From NCBI RefSeq assembly GCF_029872155.1, contig NZ_JARXLA010000008.1, positions 312,501 to 376,500 of the forward strand: a stretch of DNA of 64,000 nucleotides, written 5' to 3'. The notes under the pieces were generated by a model. The model worked only from the letters and a program-made list of their open reading frames with translations, was not told where the DNA came from and did no database searches. This DNA comes from Hyphomicrobium sp. D-2. GTDB lineage: Bacteria; Pseudomonadota; Alphaproteobacteria; Rhizobiales; Hyphomicrobiaceae. Both the position numbers and the translations under genes were made by a program. This document shows positions 40,640 to 51,797 of the stretch, in pieces (within the stretch, counting starts at the first letter, position 1; every line of letters starts with the position of its first letter).

Positions 40640-40974
40640 GGCAAGGCCCTCTCATGTGCGCTGCACAATTCTAGCCGGATTAGATGGCTTGGCGATTAAC
40701 GATCACTGCCGCCAAGCGCCTGTAGAAAAAGCATTTGCTGGTTCAGCGGGCGAATCCGGAAGGGCTGCATGTTGCCTTTCGCAAGTGCGATCTGTCCCAT
40801 CTACCAATGTCCTACACGGCGCGGCGATCCAGCGTGTGACCGGACGCCTGTGCTCCACTCAGACTTTCTTCTGTCCGCCCGCAGTCATTTGGGCTTTCAT
40901 CCGGCGCGCAACGCTGCACATTCCGCCCTCACGTCCACATCCCGCACCACAACAGCCCAATCCCGGAACAAGCC
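40640..40974. other. Divergent intergenic region, nothing recognised
   Basis: These 335 bases separate the minus-strand CitE-like gene from the plus-strand pyridoxal kinase gene. They must hold both promoters. I see no clear -35/-10 pair, no strong hairpin and no credible small gene. Confidence 0.4.
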
Positions 40975-41799
40975 ATGGCCCGCGTGCTCGCCATCTCCTC
41001 CCACGTCGCTTACGGCTCGGTGGGTCTCGCCTCCATCGTGCCGGCGCTGCACTGGCTCGGCCATGAGGTGATGCCGCTGCCCACCGTGGTGCTGTCGTGC
41101 AATCCGGCCTATCCGCACTTCGCTGGTGACGCCGTACCCGCCGATCGCATCGTCGCGATTGCCGAAGCACTGGCCGCCAACGGCTGGCTAGCTGGAACCG
41201 ACGCGGTCATCACCGGCTATCTGCCGACGCGCGATCATGTTTCAGCCGCGCGCGCTGCCGTGGCGATGGTCCGCTCGGCCAATCCTGCCGCGCGCTATCT
41301 GTGCGATCCTGTGTTCGGCGACGAACCCGGCGGGCTTTATCTGCCCGAAGCCGTTGCAACCGCCATCGTCACCGAACTCATGCCGCTGGCCGATCTCGCC
41401 ACGCCCAACAGCTTCGAGCTTTCGTGGCTGGCGAAGGCGCCGGTCGGTAATCCCGTCGAAGCGCGCGACGCGGCCCGCAAGCTCGCCGTCCCGACATTGC
41501 TCGCCACATCGGTACCCGATGGCGATAACCGGCTGGCAAATGTGCTTGTCACCCGCGACGAGGCGCTCGCCTGCAGCGTGAAGCTGCGCGAGGAAGCACC
41601 CCACGGCACCGGCGACATGCTATGCGCCATGTTCCTCGGCCAGCTTCTGAACGGCAACGCCCCCGCCGATTGCCTCAGCGCCGCTGCCTCGGCGGTGGAT
41701 GCCAGTGTGACCGCCGCCCACGGACTGGAGGAACTGCCGCTGGCTGGAGCGGCGGCGCTATGGGCGTCAGCCAAGGCGCTGCCGGTCAGCGCCGTCTGA
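40975..41799 (+). CDS. pdxY: Pyridoxal kinase
   Basis: Phosphorylates pyridoxal to pyridoxal 5'-phosphate in the salvage path; ribokinase-like fold, 274 residues. MARVLAISSHVAYGSVGLAS is the substrate-binding start, LCDPVFGDEPGGLYLP and DLATPNSFELSWL are core family stretches, and HGTGDMLCAMFLGQLL contains the GTGD anion hole with catalytic Asp. PdxY and PdxK cannot be told apart with certainty from sequence alone. There is no good ribosome site before the ATG. Confidence 0.9.
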   Translation: MARVLAISSHVAYGSVGLASIVPALHWLGHEVMPLPTVVLSCNPAYPHFAGDAVPADRIVAIAEALAANGWLAGTDAVITGYLPTRDHVSAARAAVAMVRSANPAARYLCDPVFGDEPGGLYLPEAVATAIVTELMPLADLATPNSFELSWLAKAPVGNPVEARDAARKLAVPTLLATSVPDGDNRLANVLVTRDEALACSVKLREEAPHGTGDMLCAMFLGQLLNGNAPADCLSAAASAVDASVTAAHGLEELPLAGAAALWASAKALPVSAV

Positions 41800-41858
41800 C
41801 GCGCACCCCGGACAACATCAAGTCGGCCGACCAATCGCAACTTCAACCAGCCACGAAA

Positions 41859-41896
41859 AAGGGCGGCCCGTTTCCACGAACCGCCCTTCGATTTTT
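41859..41896. terminator. Two-way intrinsic terminator between pdxY and the SulP gene
   Basis: AAGGGCGG (41859-41866) pairs with CCGCCCTT (41881-41888). ATTTTT follows shortly on the plus strand, and a T-run from AAAAA at 41856-41860 follows on the minus strand. It serves the convergent pdxY and SulP transcripts. Confidence 0.85.
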
Positions 41897-41938
41897 CATG
41901 CGCGCCGTTTGCGCAGAGCCGGATCAGTCAGCAACCCC

Positions 41939-43543
41939 TCAAGAACGGGATGCGTTTTCCGGCGTCGGCGTTGGACCAGACCACGCACCGGCCTTGGCTG
42001 CTTCCCGCGCGGCCTTGCGGCTGGAGATGCGGCGCTGGTGGTACTTCTGCGAAAGCTGATCCCACTCGATCGTCAGCGATCCGCCCGTCGCCGCGTGCTG
42101 GCGATCCCAGTTCGTCAGCAGGTCGAGACACGCGTGATCGATGTATTCCAGATCGGCGATGTGCACATGAACCTGTGATCCGCGCGGCAGCGTCTCAAGC
42201 TCCGAAGCCAGCTTCGGCAGACGGATGAGAGTTGCAGAGCCACTGAGGTGCAGGTCAACGCGCTTGCCGTCGGCCGCTTCTTCCTTGCGCACATCGAGAT
42301 GCGAGAATGCGTACAGCAGCTTGATGAGCGACAGCGCCAGACCCACCAGCACACCTTCCAGCAGGTTGGTAGCCACGATCATGATGACGGTGACGAAGAA
42401 GATCACCACCTCGCCACGGCCATACTTGCGCAGCGTCGGCACGATCTTCGGATAGGCCAGCTTATAGCCGGTATAGACCAGGATCGCGGCCAGCGCCGAA
42501 ATCGGAATATAGGCCAGCGTGAACGGCAGCAGCGCCACGAACACCAGCAGCCAAACACCGTGCAAAATGGCCGAATTGCGCGTCTCGGCGCCTGCTTCAA
42601 CGTTGGCGCTGGAGCGAACGATCACACCCGTCATCGGCAGCACACCCAGCGCGCCGCAGATCGCGTTGCCGATGCCCTGAGCCGAAAGCTCGCGGTCATA
42701 CTTGGTGCGCGGACCGCGATGCATCTGATCCACAGCCGTGGCGCACAGCAGCGTTTCGGCGCTGGCGATGAAAGCGATCGAAATGGCACCGATCAGGATC
42801 GGCGTCTCAAGAATGCGCATCAGGTTGCTGGTAGTCGGGAAAACCGTAACCGCCCAGATGTTCTCCGGCACGCTGACGTAATCGATCTTCAGATTGAGTG
42901 CCGCGGCGACCGCGATGGCCACCAGCACCGCAACCAGCGGCGCGGGCACAAGGCGCAGGCGCTTCGGCGCAATCGCGCTCCAGCCGAAAATCACGGCGAT
43001 GGTCAGCAGGCCAACCAGCAGCGCAGTGAAGTGCGAATCACCCGTACGGAACGCATTTATGAGCGCGCTCGGGATGCCCATCAGGTTCTCGATGCCGCCG
43101 CCCAGCGGCTTGGCGTCCATCATGACGTGGAACTGCGAGGCCAGAATCAGCACGCCGATGCCCGCCAACATGCCGTGAATGACTGCCGGCGAAACGGCGC
43201 GGAACCATTGACCCAGCTTGAGCATTCCAGAGACGAGCTGGATCAGACCGGCGAAAAGCACCATGACGCCAAGCATCTCGACGCCGAAATCCTGCACATA
43301 CTGCCACACCAGCACCGTCAATCCGGCAGCCGGACCGCTCACCTGCAGCGGCGAACCGGCAAGGAAACCAACAACGATGCCGCCAATGATACCCGTGATG
43401 ATGCCAGCCATCGGGGGCATGCCCGAAGCCAGCGCAACGCCCATGCAAAGTGGCAGTGCGACTAGAAAAACTACTATTGACGCCATGAAATCACGGCCAA
43501 AAGCCGCGGACGAATAGGGCGCATTCATAAGGTTATAGTCCAT
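41939..43543 (-). CDS. SulP-family anion transporter with STAS domain, likely bicarbonate or sulfate
   Basis: A 534-residue inner-membrane transporter. About 12 to 14 transmembrane segments begin with FMASIVVFLVALPLCMGVAL, SGPAAGLTVLVW and IASAETLLCATAVDQMHRGP being SulP core signatures. A C-terminal STAS domain covers about 430-500 (VDLHLSGSATLIRLPKLA, HVHIADLEYIDHACLDLL). SulP members carry sulfate, bicarbonate (BicA-like) or dicarboxylates. A divergent beta-carbonic anhydrase gene beside it makes bicarbonate an attractive guess. The start is placed at MDYNLMNAPYSSAAF; an ATG five codons later is possible. Confidence 0.9.
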   Translation of the reverse strand: MDYNLMNAPYSSAAFGRDFMASIVVFLVALPLCMGVALASGMPPMAGIITGIIGGIVVGFLAGSPLQVSGPAAGLTVLVWQYVQDFGVEMLGVMVLFAGLIQLVSGMLKLGQWFRAVSPAVIHGMLAGIGVLILASQFHVMMDAKPLGGGIENLMGIPSALINAFRTGDSHFTALLVGLLTIAVIFGWSAIAPKRLRLVPAPLVAVLVAIAVAAALNLKIDYVSVPENIWAVTVFPTTSNLMRILETPILIGAISIAFIASAETLLCATAVDQMHRGPRTKYDRELSAQGIGNAICGALGVLPMTGVIVRSSANVEAGAETRNSAILHGVWLLVFVALLPFTLAYIPISALAAILVYTGYKLAYPKIVPTLRKYGRGEVVIFFVTVIMIVATNLLEGVLVGLALSLIKLLYAFSHLDVRKEEAADGKRVDLHLSGSATLIRLPKLASELETLPRGSQVHVHIADLEYIDHACLDLLTNWDRQHAATGGSLTIEWDQLSQKYHQRRISSRKAAREAAKAGAWSGPTPTPENASRS

Positions 43544-43758
43544 GCTGTGCCAGCTCGCCGGCAGGCGCGCGATGGCATTGTATTGACGATCATTTGCCGC
43601 TTCCCCCGGCGCTGCGGACGATAAACCGCGCGTTGCCACGCGGCAAGTTTCCCCTACCCGACGCCCTCGGCAACGGTTAAACGGCGCTCTGCCGATCACT
43701 CGTTACCCGGACGATTTGACGCCTACGCACTGAACCAAGAAACAGGCATGGAAATTCC

Positions 43759-44397
43759 ATGAGCAGCTTTCCAGAAACACTGGCCGACCGCTATCGCCGC
43801 TTCCACAAGCGCCATTTCCTGCCGCGCGCCGAGGACTATGAGGAATTGGCAACCTACGGGCAGAAGCCCGAGGCGATGATCATTTCCTGCTCCGACAGTC
43901 GCGTTGATCCGGAAACGATCTTCAGCGCCATGCCGGGCGAATTGTTCGTCGTCCGCAACGTGGCCAACCTTGTGCCGCCCTACGAAACCGGCGGCCGGTT
44001 CCACGGTGTCAGCTCGGCGATCGAGTTCGCCATCCTCAATTTGCGCATCAAGCACCTCATCATCATGGGGCATTCCGGTTGCGGTGGCGTCAAAGCCGCG
44101 CTGAACCAGAGCGCCGCCATTCAGACCGAGGCGCAGTTCATCTCGCGCTGGATGTCGATGCTGGATGACGCTCGCACCAAGGTGCTGGAAACCCACCACG
44201 ACTGCCCGCAGGCCGAAAAGCAGGCAGCGCTGGAGAAGGAAGGCATCAAGAACTCGATTACCAACCTGCGCACCTTCCCATTCGTTTCCGATGCGGAAAA
44301 TCGCGGGCGTCTGGCGCTGCACGGTTGCTATTTCGACATCTCAACCGGCACGCTGACGGTGCTCAATCATTCGCGCGGCGAGTTCTTCCCGCTGTAA
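43759..44397 (+). CDS. Beta-class carbonic anhydrase
   Basis: Zinc enzyme interconverting CO2 and bicarbonate. It has 212 residues. Zinc ligands are Cys44 (SCSDSRVDP, with Asp46 and Arg48 as the catalytic dyad), His105 and Cys108 (MGHSGCGGVKA). The length and the ELFVVRNVANLVPPY segment are typical. It runs divergently from the SulP transporter gene about 215 nt away, suggesting joint bicarbonate supply. The terminator after it is shared with the convergent ccmG gene. Confidence 0.95.
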   Translation: MSSFPETLADRYRRFHKRHFLPRAEDYEELATYGQKPEAMIISCSDSRVDPETIFSAMPGELFVVRNVANLVPPYETGGRFHGVSSAIEFAILNLRIKHLIIMGHSGCGGVKAALNQSAAIQTEAQFISRWMSMLDDARTKVLETHHDCPQAEKQAALEKEGIKNSITNLRTFPFVSDAENRGRLALHGCYFDISTGTLTVLNHSRGEFFPL

Positions 44398-44422
44398 TCA
44401 GCATTCGGGCAGCGATAAAAAT

Positions 44423-44463
44423 AAGGGCGGAGGCCGCATGCAGCGCCTTCGCCCTTTTTGTTT
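44423..44463. terminator. Two-way intrinsic terminator between carbonic anhydrase and ccmG
   Basis: AAGGGCG (44423-44429) pairs with CGCCCTT (44450-44456), with a partly paired GAGGC/GCCTT inner stem. TTTGTTTT follows on the plus strand, and ATTTTTA on the minus strand. Confidence 0.85.
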
Positions 44464-44524
44464 TCAGCCCTGCGGTGCGGACGTACGGGGCTCTCTGCGC
44501 CGACCGAGCAGAAACCAGCAGCGC

Positions 44525-45220
44525 TCAGTTCGGCTGCGTCGCGCCCGAGTCCGGAGCAGCGGACGAAGCCGGGGCGGGCGATGCCGCAGTGCCTGCGCCT
44601 GCAGCCGCCTTTTGCGCCTCGACGATCATCGGCTCCACCTTTTCAGCCAGGCTCTGCGCCGATACCGGACCAACGTGCTTGTAGATGATCTCGCCCTTGC
44701 CGTTCAGCACGAACGTTTCCGGCATCCCGTAGACGCCCCACTCAATGGCGCCACGACCGTTCGGATCTACGCCGACAGCCGCGAACGGATTACCGAACCG
44801 GCCCAGAAAGCGGCGCGCTGAAACCGGATCGTCCTTGTAGTTGACGCCGTACAGCGCCACGCCGGTGCGCTGCTGCAGCTTCACCAACAGCGGCTGCTCT
44901 TCGGCGCACGGCACACACCACGAAGCCCAGAAATTCACGACAACCGGCTTGCCGTTGGCCAGCTCGGCGCTGGAAAAGCCGGGCACGGCCTGTCCATCCG
45001 CAGCCAGACCCGGCAACGGCGCAAACTCAGTCTGCGGCGCGGGTTTCCCAATCAGCGCAGAAGGAAGCTTGGAGGGATCGCCGGTTTTGAGGGCGAAGCC
45101 GAACACCGCCACGAGAACCGCAAAAACGATCAGAGGCGCAAGCACGGCGCCGGTCTTGCGGCGGCGCGGAGCAAGCTGCTGGGAAGATGTATTGGCGTTG
45201 GTCGCGGGGTCCGGTTGCAT
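44525..45220 (-). CDS. ccmG: Thiol:disulfide interchange protein CcmG/DsbE
   Basis: Membrane-anchored periplasmic thioredoxin that reduces apocytochrome c or CcmH before heme attachment. It has 231 residues from the ATG at 45218-45220, with GGAAG just upstream. One N-terminal transmembrane anchor (VLAPLIVFAVLVAVFGFAL) precedes a thioredoxin fold with WASWCVPCAEEQP as active site and GVYGMPETFVLN holding the cis-Pro. A C-terminal Ala/Pro/Ser tail of about 25 residues is extra. It is the last gene of the ccmABCDG cluster. Confidence 0.94.
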   Translation of the reverse strand: MQPDPATNANTSSQQLAPRRRKTGAVLAPLIVFAVLVAVFGFALKTGDPSKLPSALIGKPAPQTEFAPLPGLAADGQAVPGFSSAELANGKPVVVNFWASWCVPCAEEQPLLVKLQQRTGVALYGVNYKDDPVSARRFLGRFGNPFAAVGVDPNGRGAIEWGVYGMPETFVLNGKGEIIYKHVGPVSAQSLAEKVEPMIVEAQKAAAGAGTAASPAPASSAAPDSGATQPN

Positions 45221-45254
45221 AATCTTCCGGTCTGCTTGAGAGGATCTATCGTTA

Positions 45255-45440
45255 TCAGGCGCGGCGCGCCGAGCGGCGGCGCACGCCCTGTTCAGCCAGA
45301 GCCGCCAGCTTCCGCTGCTGGATGCGTCCGTCAATGTAAAGCCAGGCGATGAGGCCACCGATCACCGCAACGACCGCTCCGTAAGCCGCCCAGATAAAGC
45401 TGGCGTGCGGACCAAGATCGATGCCGAGCAGCAGTTCCAT
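45255..45440 (-). CDS. ccmD: Heme exporter protein CcmD
   Basis: A 61-residue single-pass membrane protein that helps release holo-CcmE from CcmABC. It has one transmembrane helix (FIWAAYGAVVAVIGGLIAWL) followed by a basic tail (RIQQRKLAAL, VRRRSARRA), the usual CcmD plan. The assignment rests on size, HASFIWAAYG and position 4 nt after ccmC. Confidence 0.92.
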   Translation of the reverse strand: MELLLGIDLGPHASFIWAAYGAVVAVIGGLIAWLYIDGRIQQRKLAALAEQGVRRRSARRA

Positions 45441-45444
45441 CAGC

Positions 45445-46206
45445 CTACTCCGCCGCCGCTAGTTGCGATGCCTGAGCCTTCTCGACCTGGGCCAACTGCA
45501 GCGCTCGCACGCGGCGGCGCAGGATCTCGTTGCGCATCGCCTTGAAGTGCATCGCCACAAACATCAGCGTAAAGCCCAGCGCCATCACCAGCAGCGGCGT
45601 CAGCATGGCGGTGTCGATGGTCGGGCCGCCGACGCGCAGTACGCTGGCAGGCTGGTGCAGCGTGTTACCGAAATCGACCGAGAACTTGATGATCGGCAGC
45701 ATTACGATGCCGACCAGCGCCAGAATGGCGGTCAGCTTCGAGGCCAGCGACTCATCCTCAATGGAAGATCGCAGCGCCATCAGGCCCAGATACAGGAAAA
45801 ACAGGATCAGCACGGAGGTGAGCCGCGCGTCCCACACCCAGTATGTGCCCCACGTCGGGCGGCCCCACAGCGAGCCCGTCACCAGCGCCAGAAACGTGAA
45901 GGCTGCGCCCAGCGGCACGGCGGTTTTGGCCGAGACATCGGCCAGCGGATGCCGGAACACCAGGAACCCGAAGGCCGACATTGCGACCATGGCGTAAACC
46001 GCCATCGCCAGCCATGCGCACGGCACGTGGATGTACATGATACGGGCCGTTTCGCCCTGCTGGTAGTCCGGCGGGGCGACGTAAAACGCCAGATAAAGAC
46101 CGTATGCAATCACCACGGCGGCAGCACCGGCAATCCACGGCAGCACGGAACCGGAAAGCTCCATGAAGCGGGTCGGGTTGGCCAGGCGTTGTGTCAGCGT
46201 CTGCAT
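45445..46206 (-). CDS. ccmC: Heme exporter / heme handling protein CcmC
   Basis: Six-helix inner-membrane protein that loads heme onto CcmE in cytochrome c maturation. It has 253 residues. The tryptophan-rich WWD-type motif is WGTYWVWDARLTSVLILFF, with flanking His in MYIHVPCAWLAM and NTLHQPASVLR. Basic C-terminal tail. It lies 118 nt downstream of ccmB and 4 nt upstream of ccmD. Confidence 0.95.
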   Translation of the reverse strand: MQTLTQRLANPTRFMELSGSVLPWIAGAAAVVIAYGLYLAFYVAPPDYQQGETARIMYIHVPCAWLAMAVYAMVAMSAFGFLVFRHPLADVSAKTAVPLGAAFTFLALVTGSLWGRPTWGTYWVWDARLTSVLILFFLYLGLMALRSSIEDESLASKLTAILALVGIVMLPIIKFSVDFGNTLHQPASVLRVGGPTIDTAMLTPLLVMALGFTLMFVAMHFKAMRNEILRRRVRALQLAQVEKAQASQLAAAE

Positions 46207-46324
46207 CAGAATTGATCTAATCTAGGGGAGCCTGAAGCGCAAATGAACAAGCTGTCCCAACGGCATGTTCTTTCACGACCCGTCATATTTGCGCCTTTCC
46301 GCCCCGGTCCGTCCATCGCATTCG

Positions 46325-46990
46325 CTACTGCATTTGCACGCGCAGGGCCGCTGCGGCCGCAAACGGACACAGCACCACCGAAGTCAGCGAAAGCGCCGCA
46401 AGAATGAGCATCGCGGCCGAAGTGCCCGACACTCCAAGCAGCCCGTTTACCGCCGCCATGCCGAAGATCAGCGTCGGAACGTAAAGCGGCAGCACCAGCA
46501 GAGCGATCAGCAGCCCGCCGCGATAGGACCGCAGCGTCAGAGCCGCGCCCACCGCACCGATAAAGCTCACCGCCGGCGTGCCCACAAGCATCGTCGCCAT
46601 CAGCAGCGGATAGACCGCGATATCAAGGTTAAGCATCAGGCCGAGCACCGGCGCCGTCAGCGCCAATGGAATGCCGGTCGATATCCAGTGCGCCAGCGCT
46701 TTTGCGCCGACCACCATCTCCAGCGGCATCCGCCCCGTGGCCAGCACATCCAGCGTGCCGTCCTCGTGATCCGATGAAAACACACGGCCAAGTGAGAGCA
46801 ACGCCGCCAGCAGCAGCGCGATCCACAGAATGCCCGGCGCGATGCGCGACAGCAGGTTGAGGTCCTGTCCGAGCCCCAGCGGCAGCAGCGTCACCACCAG
46901 CATATAGAAACCTAGCGCCGTACCCAGAGCGCCGCCCTGGCGGACGCTCAGCATCAGGTCGCGTTTCAGCAGTGCCAGGAATGCGCTCAC
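46325..46990 (-). CDS. ccmB: Heme exporter protein CcmB
   Basis: Membrane partner of the CcmA ATPase. The GTG start at 46988-46990 overlaps the ccmA stop (GTGA) and gives 221 residues with six hydrophobic segments; the frame extends upstream but only into ccmA. FLALLKRDLMLSVRQGG at the start and FSSDHEDGTLDVLATGRMPL in the first loop are typical of CcmB. Confidence 0.94.
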   Translation of the reverse strand: MSAFLALLKRDLMLSVRQGGALGTALGFYMLVVTLLPLGLGQDLNLLSRIAPGILWIALLLAALLSLGRVFSSDHEDGTLDVLATGRMPLEMVVGAKALAHWISTGIPLALTAPVLGLMLNLDIAVYPLLMATMLVGTPAVSFIGAVGAALTLRSYRGGLLIALLVLPLYVPTLIFGMAAVNGLLGVSGTSAAMLILAALSLTSVVLCPFAAAAALRVQMQ

Positions 46991-47643
46991 GCCTGCGCCT
47001 CCTTCCGCACCAACGAAATACCGCGCGCCGGTTCGATAGCGAGCGGCAGATGGGTGGCAACGATGGCCATGCCGCCGTCGCTGAGATGCCGATTGATGGC
47101 TTTGACCAGAATGTCGGCTGAACCGGTGTCCAGCGACACGGTCGGCTCGTCCAGCAGCCACAGCGGGCGATGCGCCACCAGCAGACGCGCCAGCCCCAGG
47201 CGGCGCTTCTGGCCTGCAGACATGTAGCCAGCGGGGATGTCAGCGAGGGCATTGAGCGCGAAAACTTCCAGCGCGTCGTACACCCGATGTGCGACCGAAT
47301 GGCCCGAATCAGCCCGGTCCGAAAGGTAGGTTGCCCAAAAGGTCAGGTTCTCAGCGGCCGTCAGATGGCTCTTTATCCCGTCCAGGTGTCCGACAAAGTG
47401 GCACACCTCCCCCACTTCGCAGGATTCACCAGTGTCGCCATCCGAGCCACCAATGCCCAGAATCCGAACCGAGCCCGAAGCCGGGCGAAGATATCCGGCC
47501 AGCGCACGCAGAAGTGTTGATTTTCCCGACCCATTCGGGCCTGTCAGGACTAAGCCCGACCCACCCTCAAGCGTGAAGGAAACATCATTCGCAACCTTGC
47601 GATTGCCGCGCTCCAAGACCAAGTTTTCAGCAACAAGCTGCAC
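46987..47643 (-). CDS. ccmA: Cytochrome c biogenesis ATP-binding protein CcmA
   Basis: ABC ATPase whose ATP hydrolysis frees holo-CcmE from CcmC. It has 218 residues. Walker A TGPNGSGKSTLLRALAGYL near residue 35, signature MSAGQKRRLGLARLL, Walker B LWLLDEPTVSLD, and H-loop VATHLP are all present. It is the first gene of the ccm cluster and is divergent from acnA about 250 nt away. Confidence 0.96.
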   Translation of the reverse strand: MQLVAENLVLERGNRKVANDVSFTLEGGSGLVLTGPNGSGKSTLLRALAGYLRPASGSVRILGIGGSDGDTGESCEVGEVCHFVGHLDGIKSHLTAAENLTFWATYLSDRADSGHSVAHRVYDALEVFALNALADIPAGYMSAGQKRRLGLARLLVAHRPLWLLDEPTVSLDTGSADILVKAINRHLSDGGMAIVATHLPLAIEPARGISLVRKEAQA

Positions 47644-47892
47644 TGGGCTTCATCATCCGTGTGGCAGAATGCGCTAGCGAAACGATACTGAAATCCCGCA
47701 GAATAGCGGTGCAAGCGCGCTGGGCTGGGGCCGGACGCTCCTGCGAGCCAATGGCATTCGCTTCCGACGCCGCCAGCATATCAGCATAAAACTGCGCCGT
47801 CCTCTGCCACGCCTGCGGCAGGGTTGACGACTGGGGGGTGCGGCCGCTTCTTGCTTTGCAGCGGTCGACTGCAAGAGAACTGGAGACGTATT

Positions 47893-50610
<2,718 letters not shown>

Positions 50611-50641
50611 TCCGCCCACAGGTTGCACAAACCAACATTCA

Positions 50642-50678
50642 AACGCCCGGCATGCCATCGCGCCTGCCGGGCGTTTTT
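50642..50678 (+). terminator. Intrinsic terminator of acnA
   Basis: AACGCCCGGCA (50642-50652) pairs perfectly with TGCCGGGCGTT (50665-50675) and is followed by TTTC-TTT. It lies about 30 nt after the stop codon. The next stretch to 50960 holds no gene; a CCGTCATCACGG-type element near 50763 resembles short mobile-looking intergenic repeats of the order. Confidence 0.9.
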
Positions 50679-50960
50679 CTTTCCGGTGTTCCACGCAGAG
50701 GTTCATCATCTTCTGGGACTTCGCAAACAGCCTCCCACCACGGCCCTGATCATGCTCTCGTGCCGTCATCACGGCGCAGACCGGGATCCACGCCAGTCCG
50801 CGGTCACACGCCTGCTATGTCCCGGTATCCCTTATGCATTTTTCACCCGCACGTTGCGGATCGCGGCCATTACACTCTTTCGTGAGGCTTGGTTGTCGCG
50901 CGCCGCGGCCCCGCCTAAACTTGCGGCTCCGGGCGAACTTTCAGGCGGTATATTGCGCGC

Positions 50961-51734
50961 ATGCGGCTGGCTTCCATCATCACGCTTTCCACGGCGCTGC
51001 TGCTGACCACCGGGCCGGTGATGCCTGAAGAGGCCCCCGCGCCCGCCGACGCCTCATCAGCCCAGTCACGCCCCGCCATTGATGTGCTGGAGCTGTTCAC
51101 CAGCCAGGGCTGCGATAGCTGTCCGCCCGCCGATGATGTGCTGAGCAAATTCGCCGAACGGCCCAACGTCATCGCGCTCACCATGCCGGTCGACATCTGG
51201 GATTATCTTGGCTGGAAGGACACCCTCGCATCGGAGAAAAACTCCGAGCGTCAGCGCGTCTATGCGAAAACGCGCGGCGATGGCGCCATCTACACGCCGC
51301 AGATTATCGTCAACGGCATGCTTGGCGTGATGGGCTCCGATGCTCGCGCCGTTGAACAGGCCGTCAGCATCACCAATCAGGCGCTCTATGGCGCGCGCAT
51401 TCCCGTTCGCTTCTGGCACGACCGCAACACGCTGAAGGTTGAAGCCGCCGCCGCTCCCGCAGGTCATCGCTACAAGGAAGCGACGGTCTGGTTCGCCGTC
51501 ATTCAGAAGCGCGCCGAAGTGCCGATCGAGCACGGCGAAAACAAAGGCAAAACCATCGTCTACACCAACATCGTGCGCGAGATGCTGCCAGTGGGGTCGT
51601 GGAACGGCGAAGCGCTCAGCCTGCAGCTCACACGCACGGCAGTGATGCGTCCGGAAACCGACGCCGCCGTTGTGCTGCTGCAGGAGGGCAAGGCTGGCCC
51701 CATCATCGGCGCCGCCTGGATGGGGCTTTGGTAG
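50961..51734 (+). CDS. DUF1223 family exported thioredoxin-like protein
   Basis: A 257-residue protein of the DUF1223 family. The N-terminus MRLASIITLSTALLLTTGPV is a signal peptide. The domain start VLELFTSQGCDSCPPADDVL contains a CxxC in a thioredoxin-like setting, and YTPQIIVNG holds the cis-Pro-like turn. Members are found in many alphaproteobacteria next to acnA. The true substrate is unknown; a role in extracytoplasmic redox is inference. Confidence 0.88.
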   Translation: MRLASIITLSTALLLTTGPVMPEEAPAPADASSAQSRPAIDVLELFTSQGCDSCPPADDVLSKFAERPNVIALTMPVDIWDYLGWKDTLASEKNSERQRVYAKTRGDGAIYTPQIIVNGMLGVMGSDARAVEQAVSITNQALYGARIPVRFWHDRNTLKVEAAAAPAGHRYKEATVWFAVIQKRAEVPIEHGENKGKTIVYTNIVREMLPVGSWNGEALSLQLTRTAVMRPETDAAVVLLQEGKAGPIIGAAWMGLW

Positions 51735-51797
51735 ACGTCTTTGCGTTGGTAGGCGTCCGGCGGCTCGCCACATAGCAAGCAGCCGAACGCCCGACTT

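Noticed and set aside
42248-43465. A 405-codon plus-strand open frame opposite the SulP gene
   Set aside because: Antisense to transmembrane coding sequence; extreme His/Arg/Gln content is an artefact of that.
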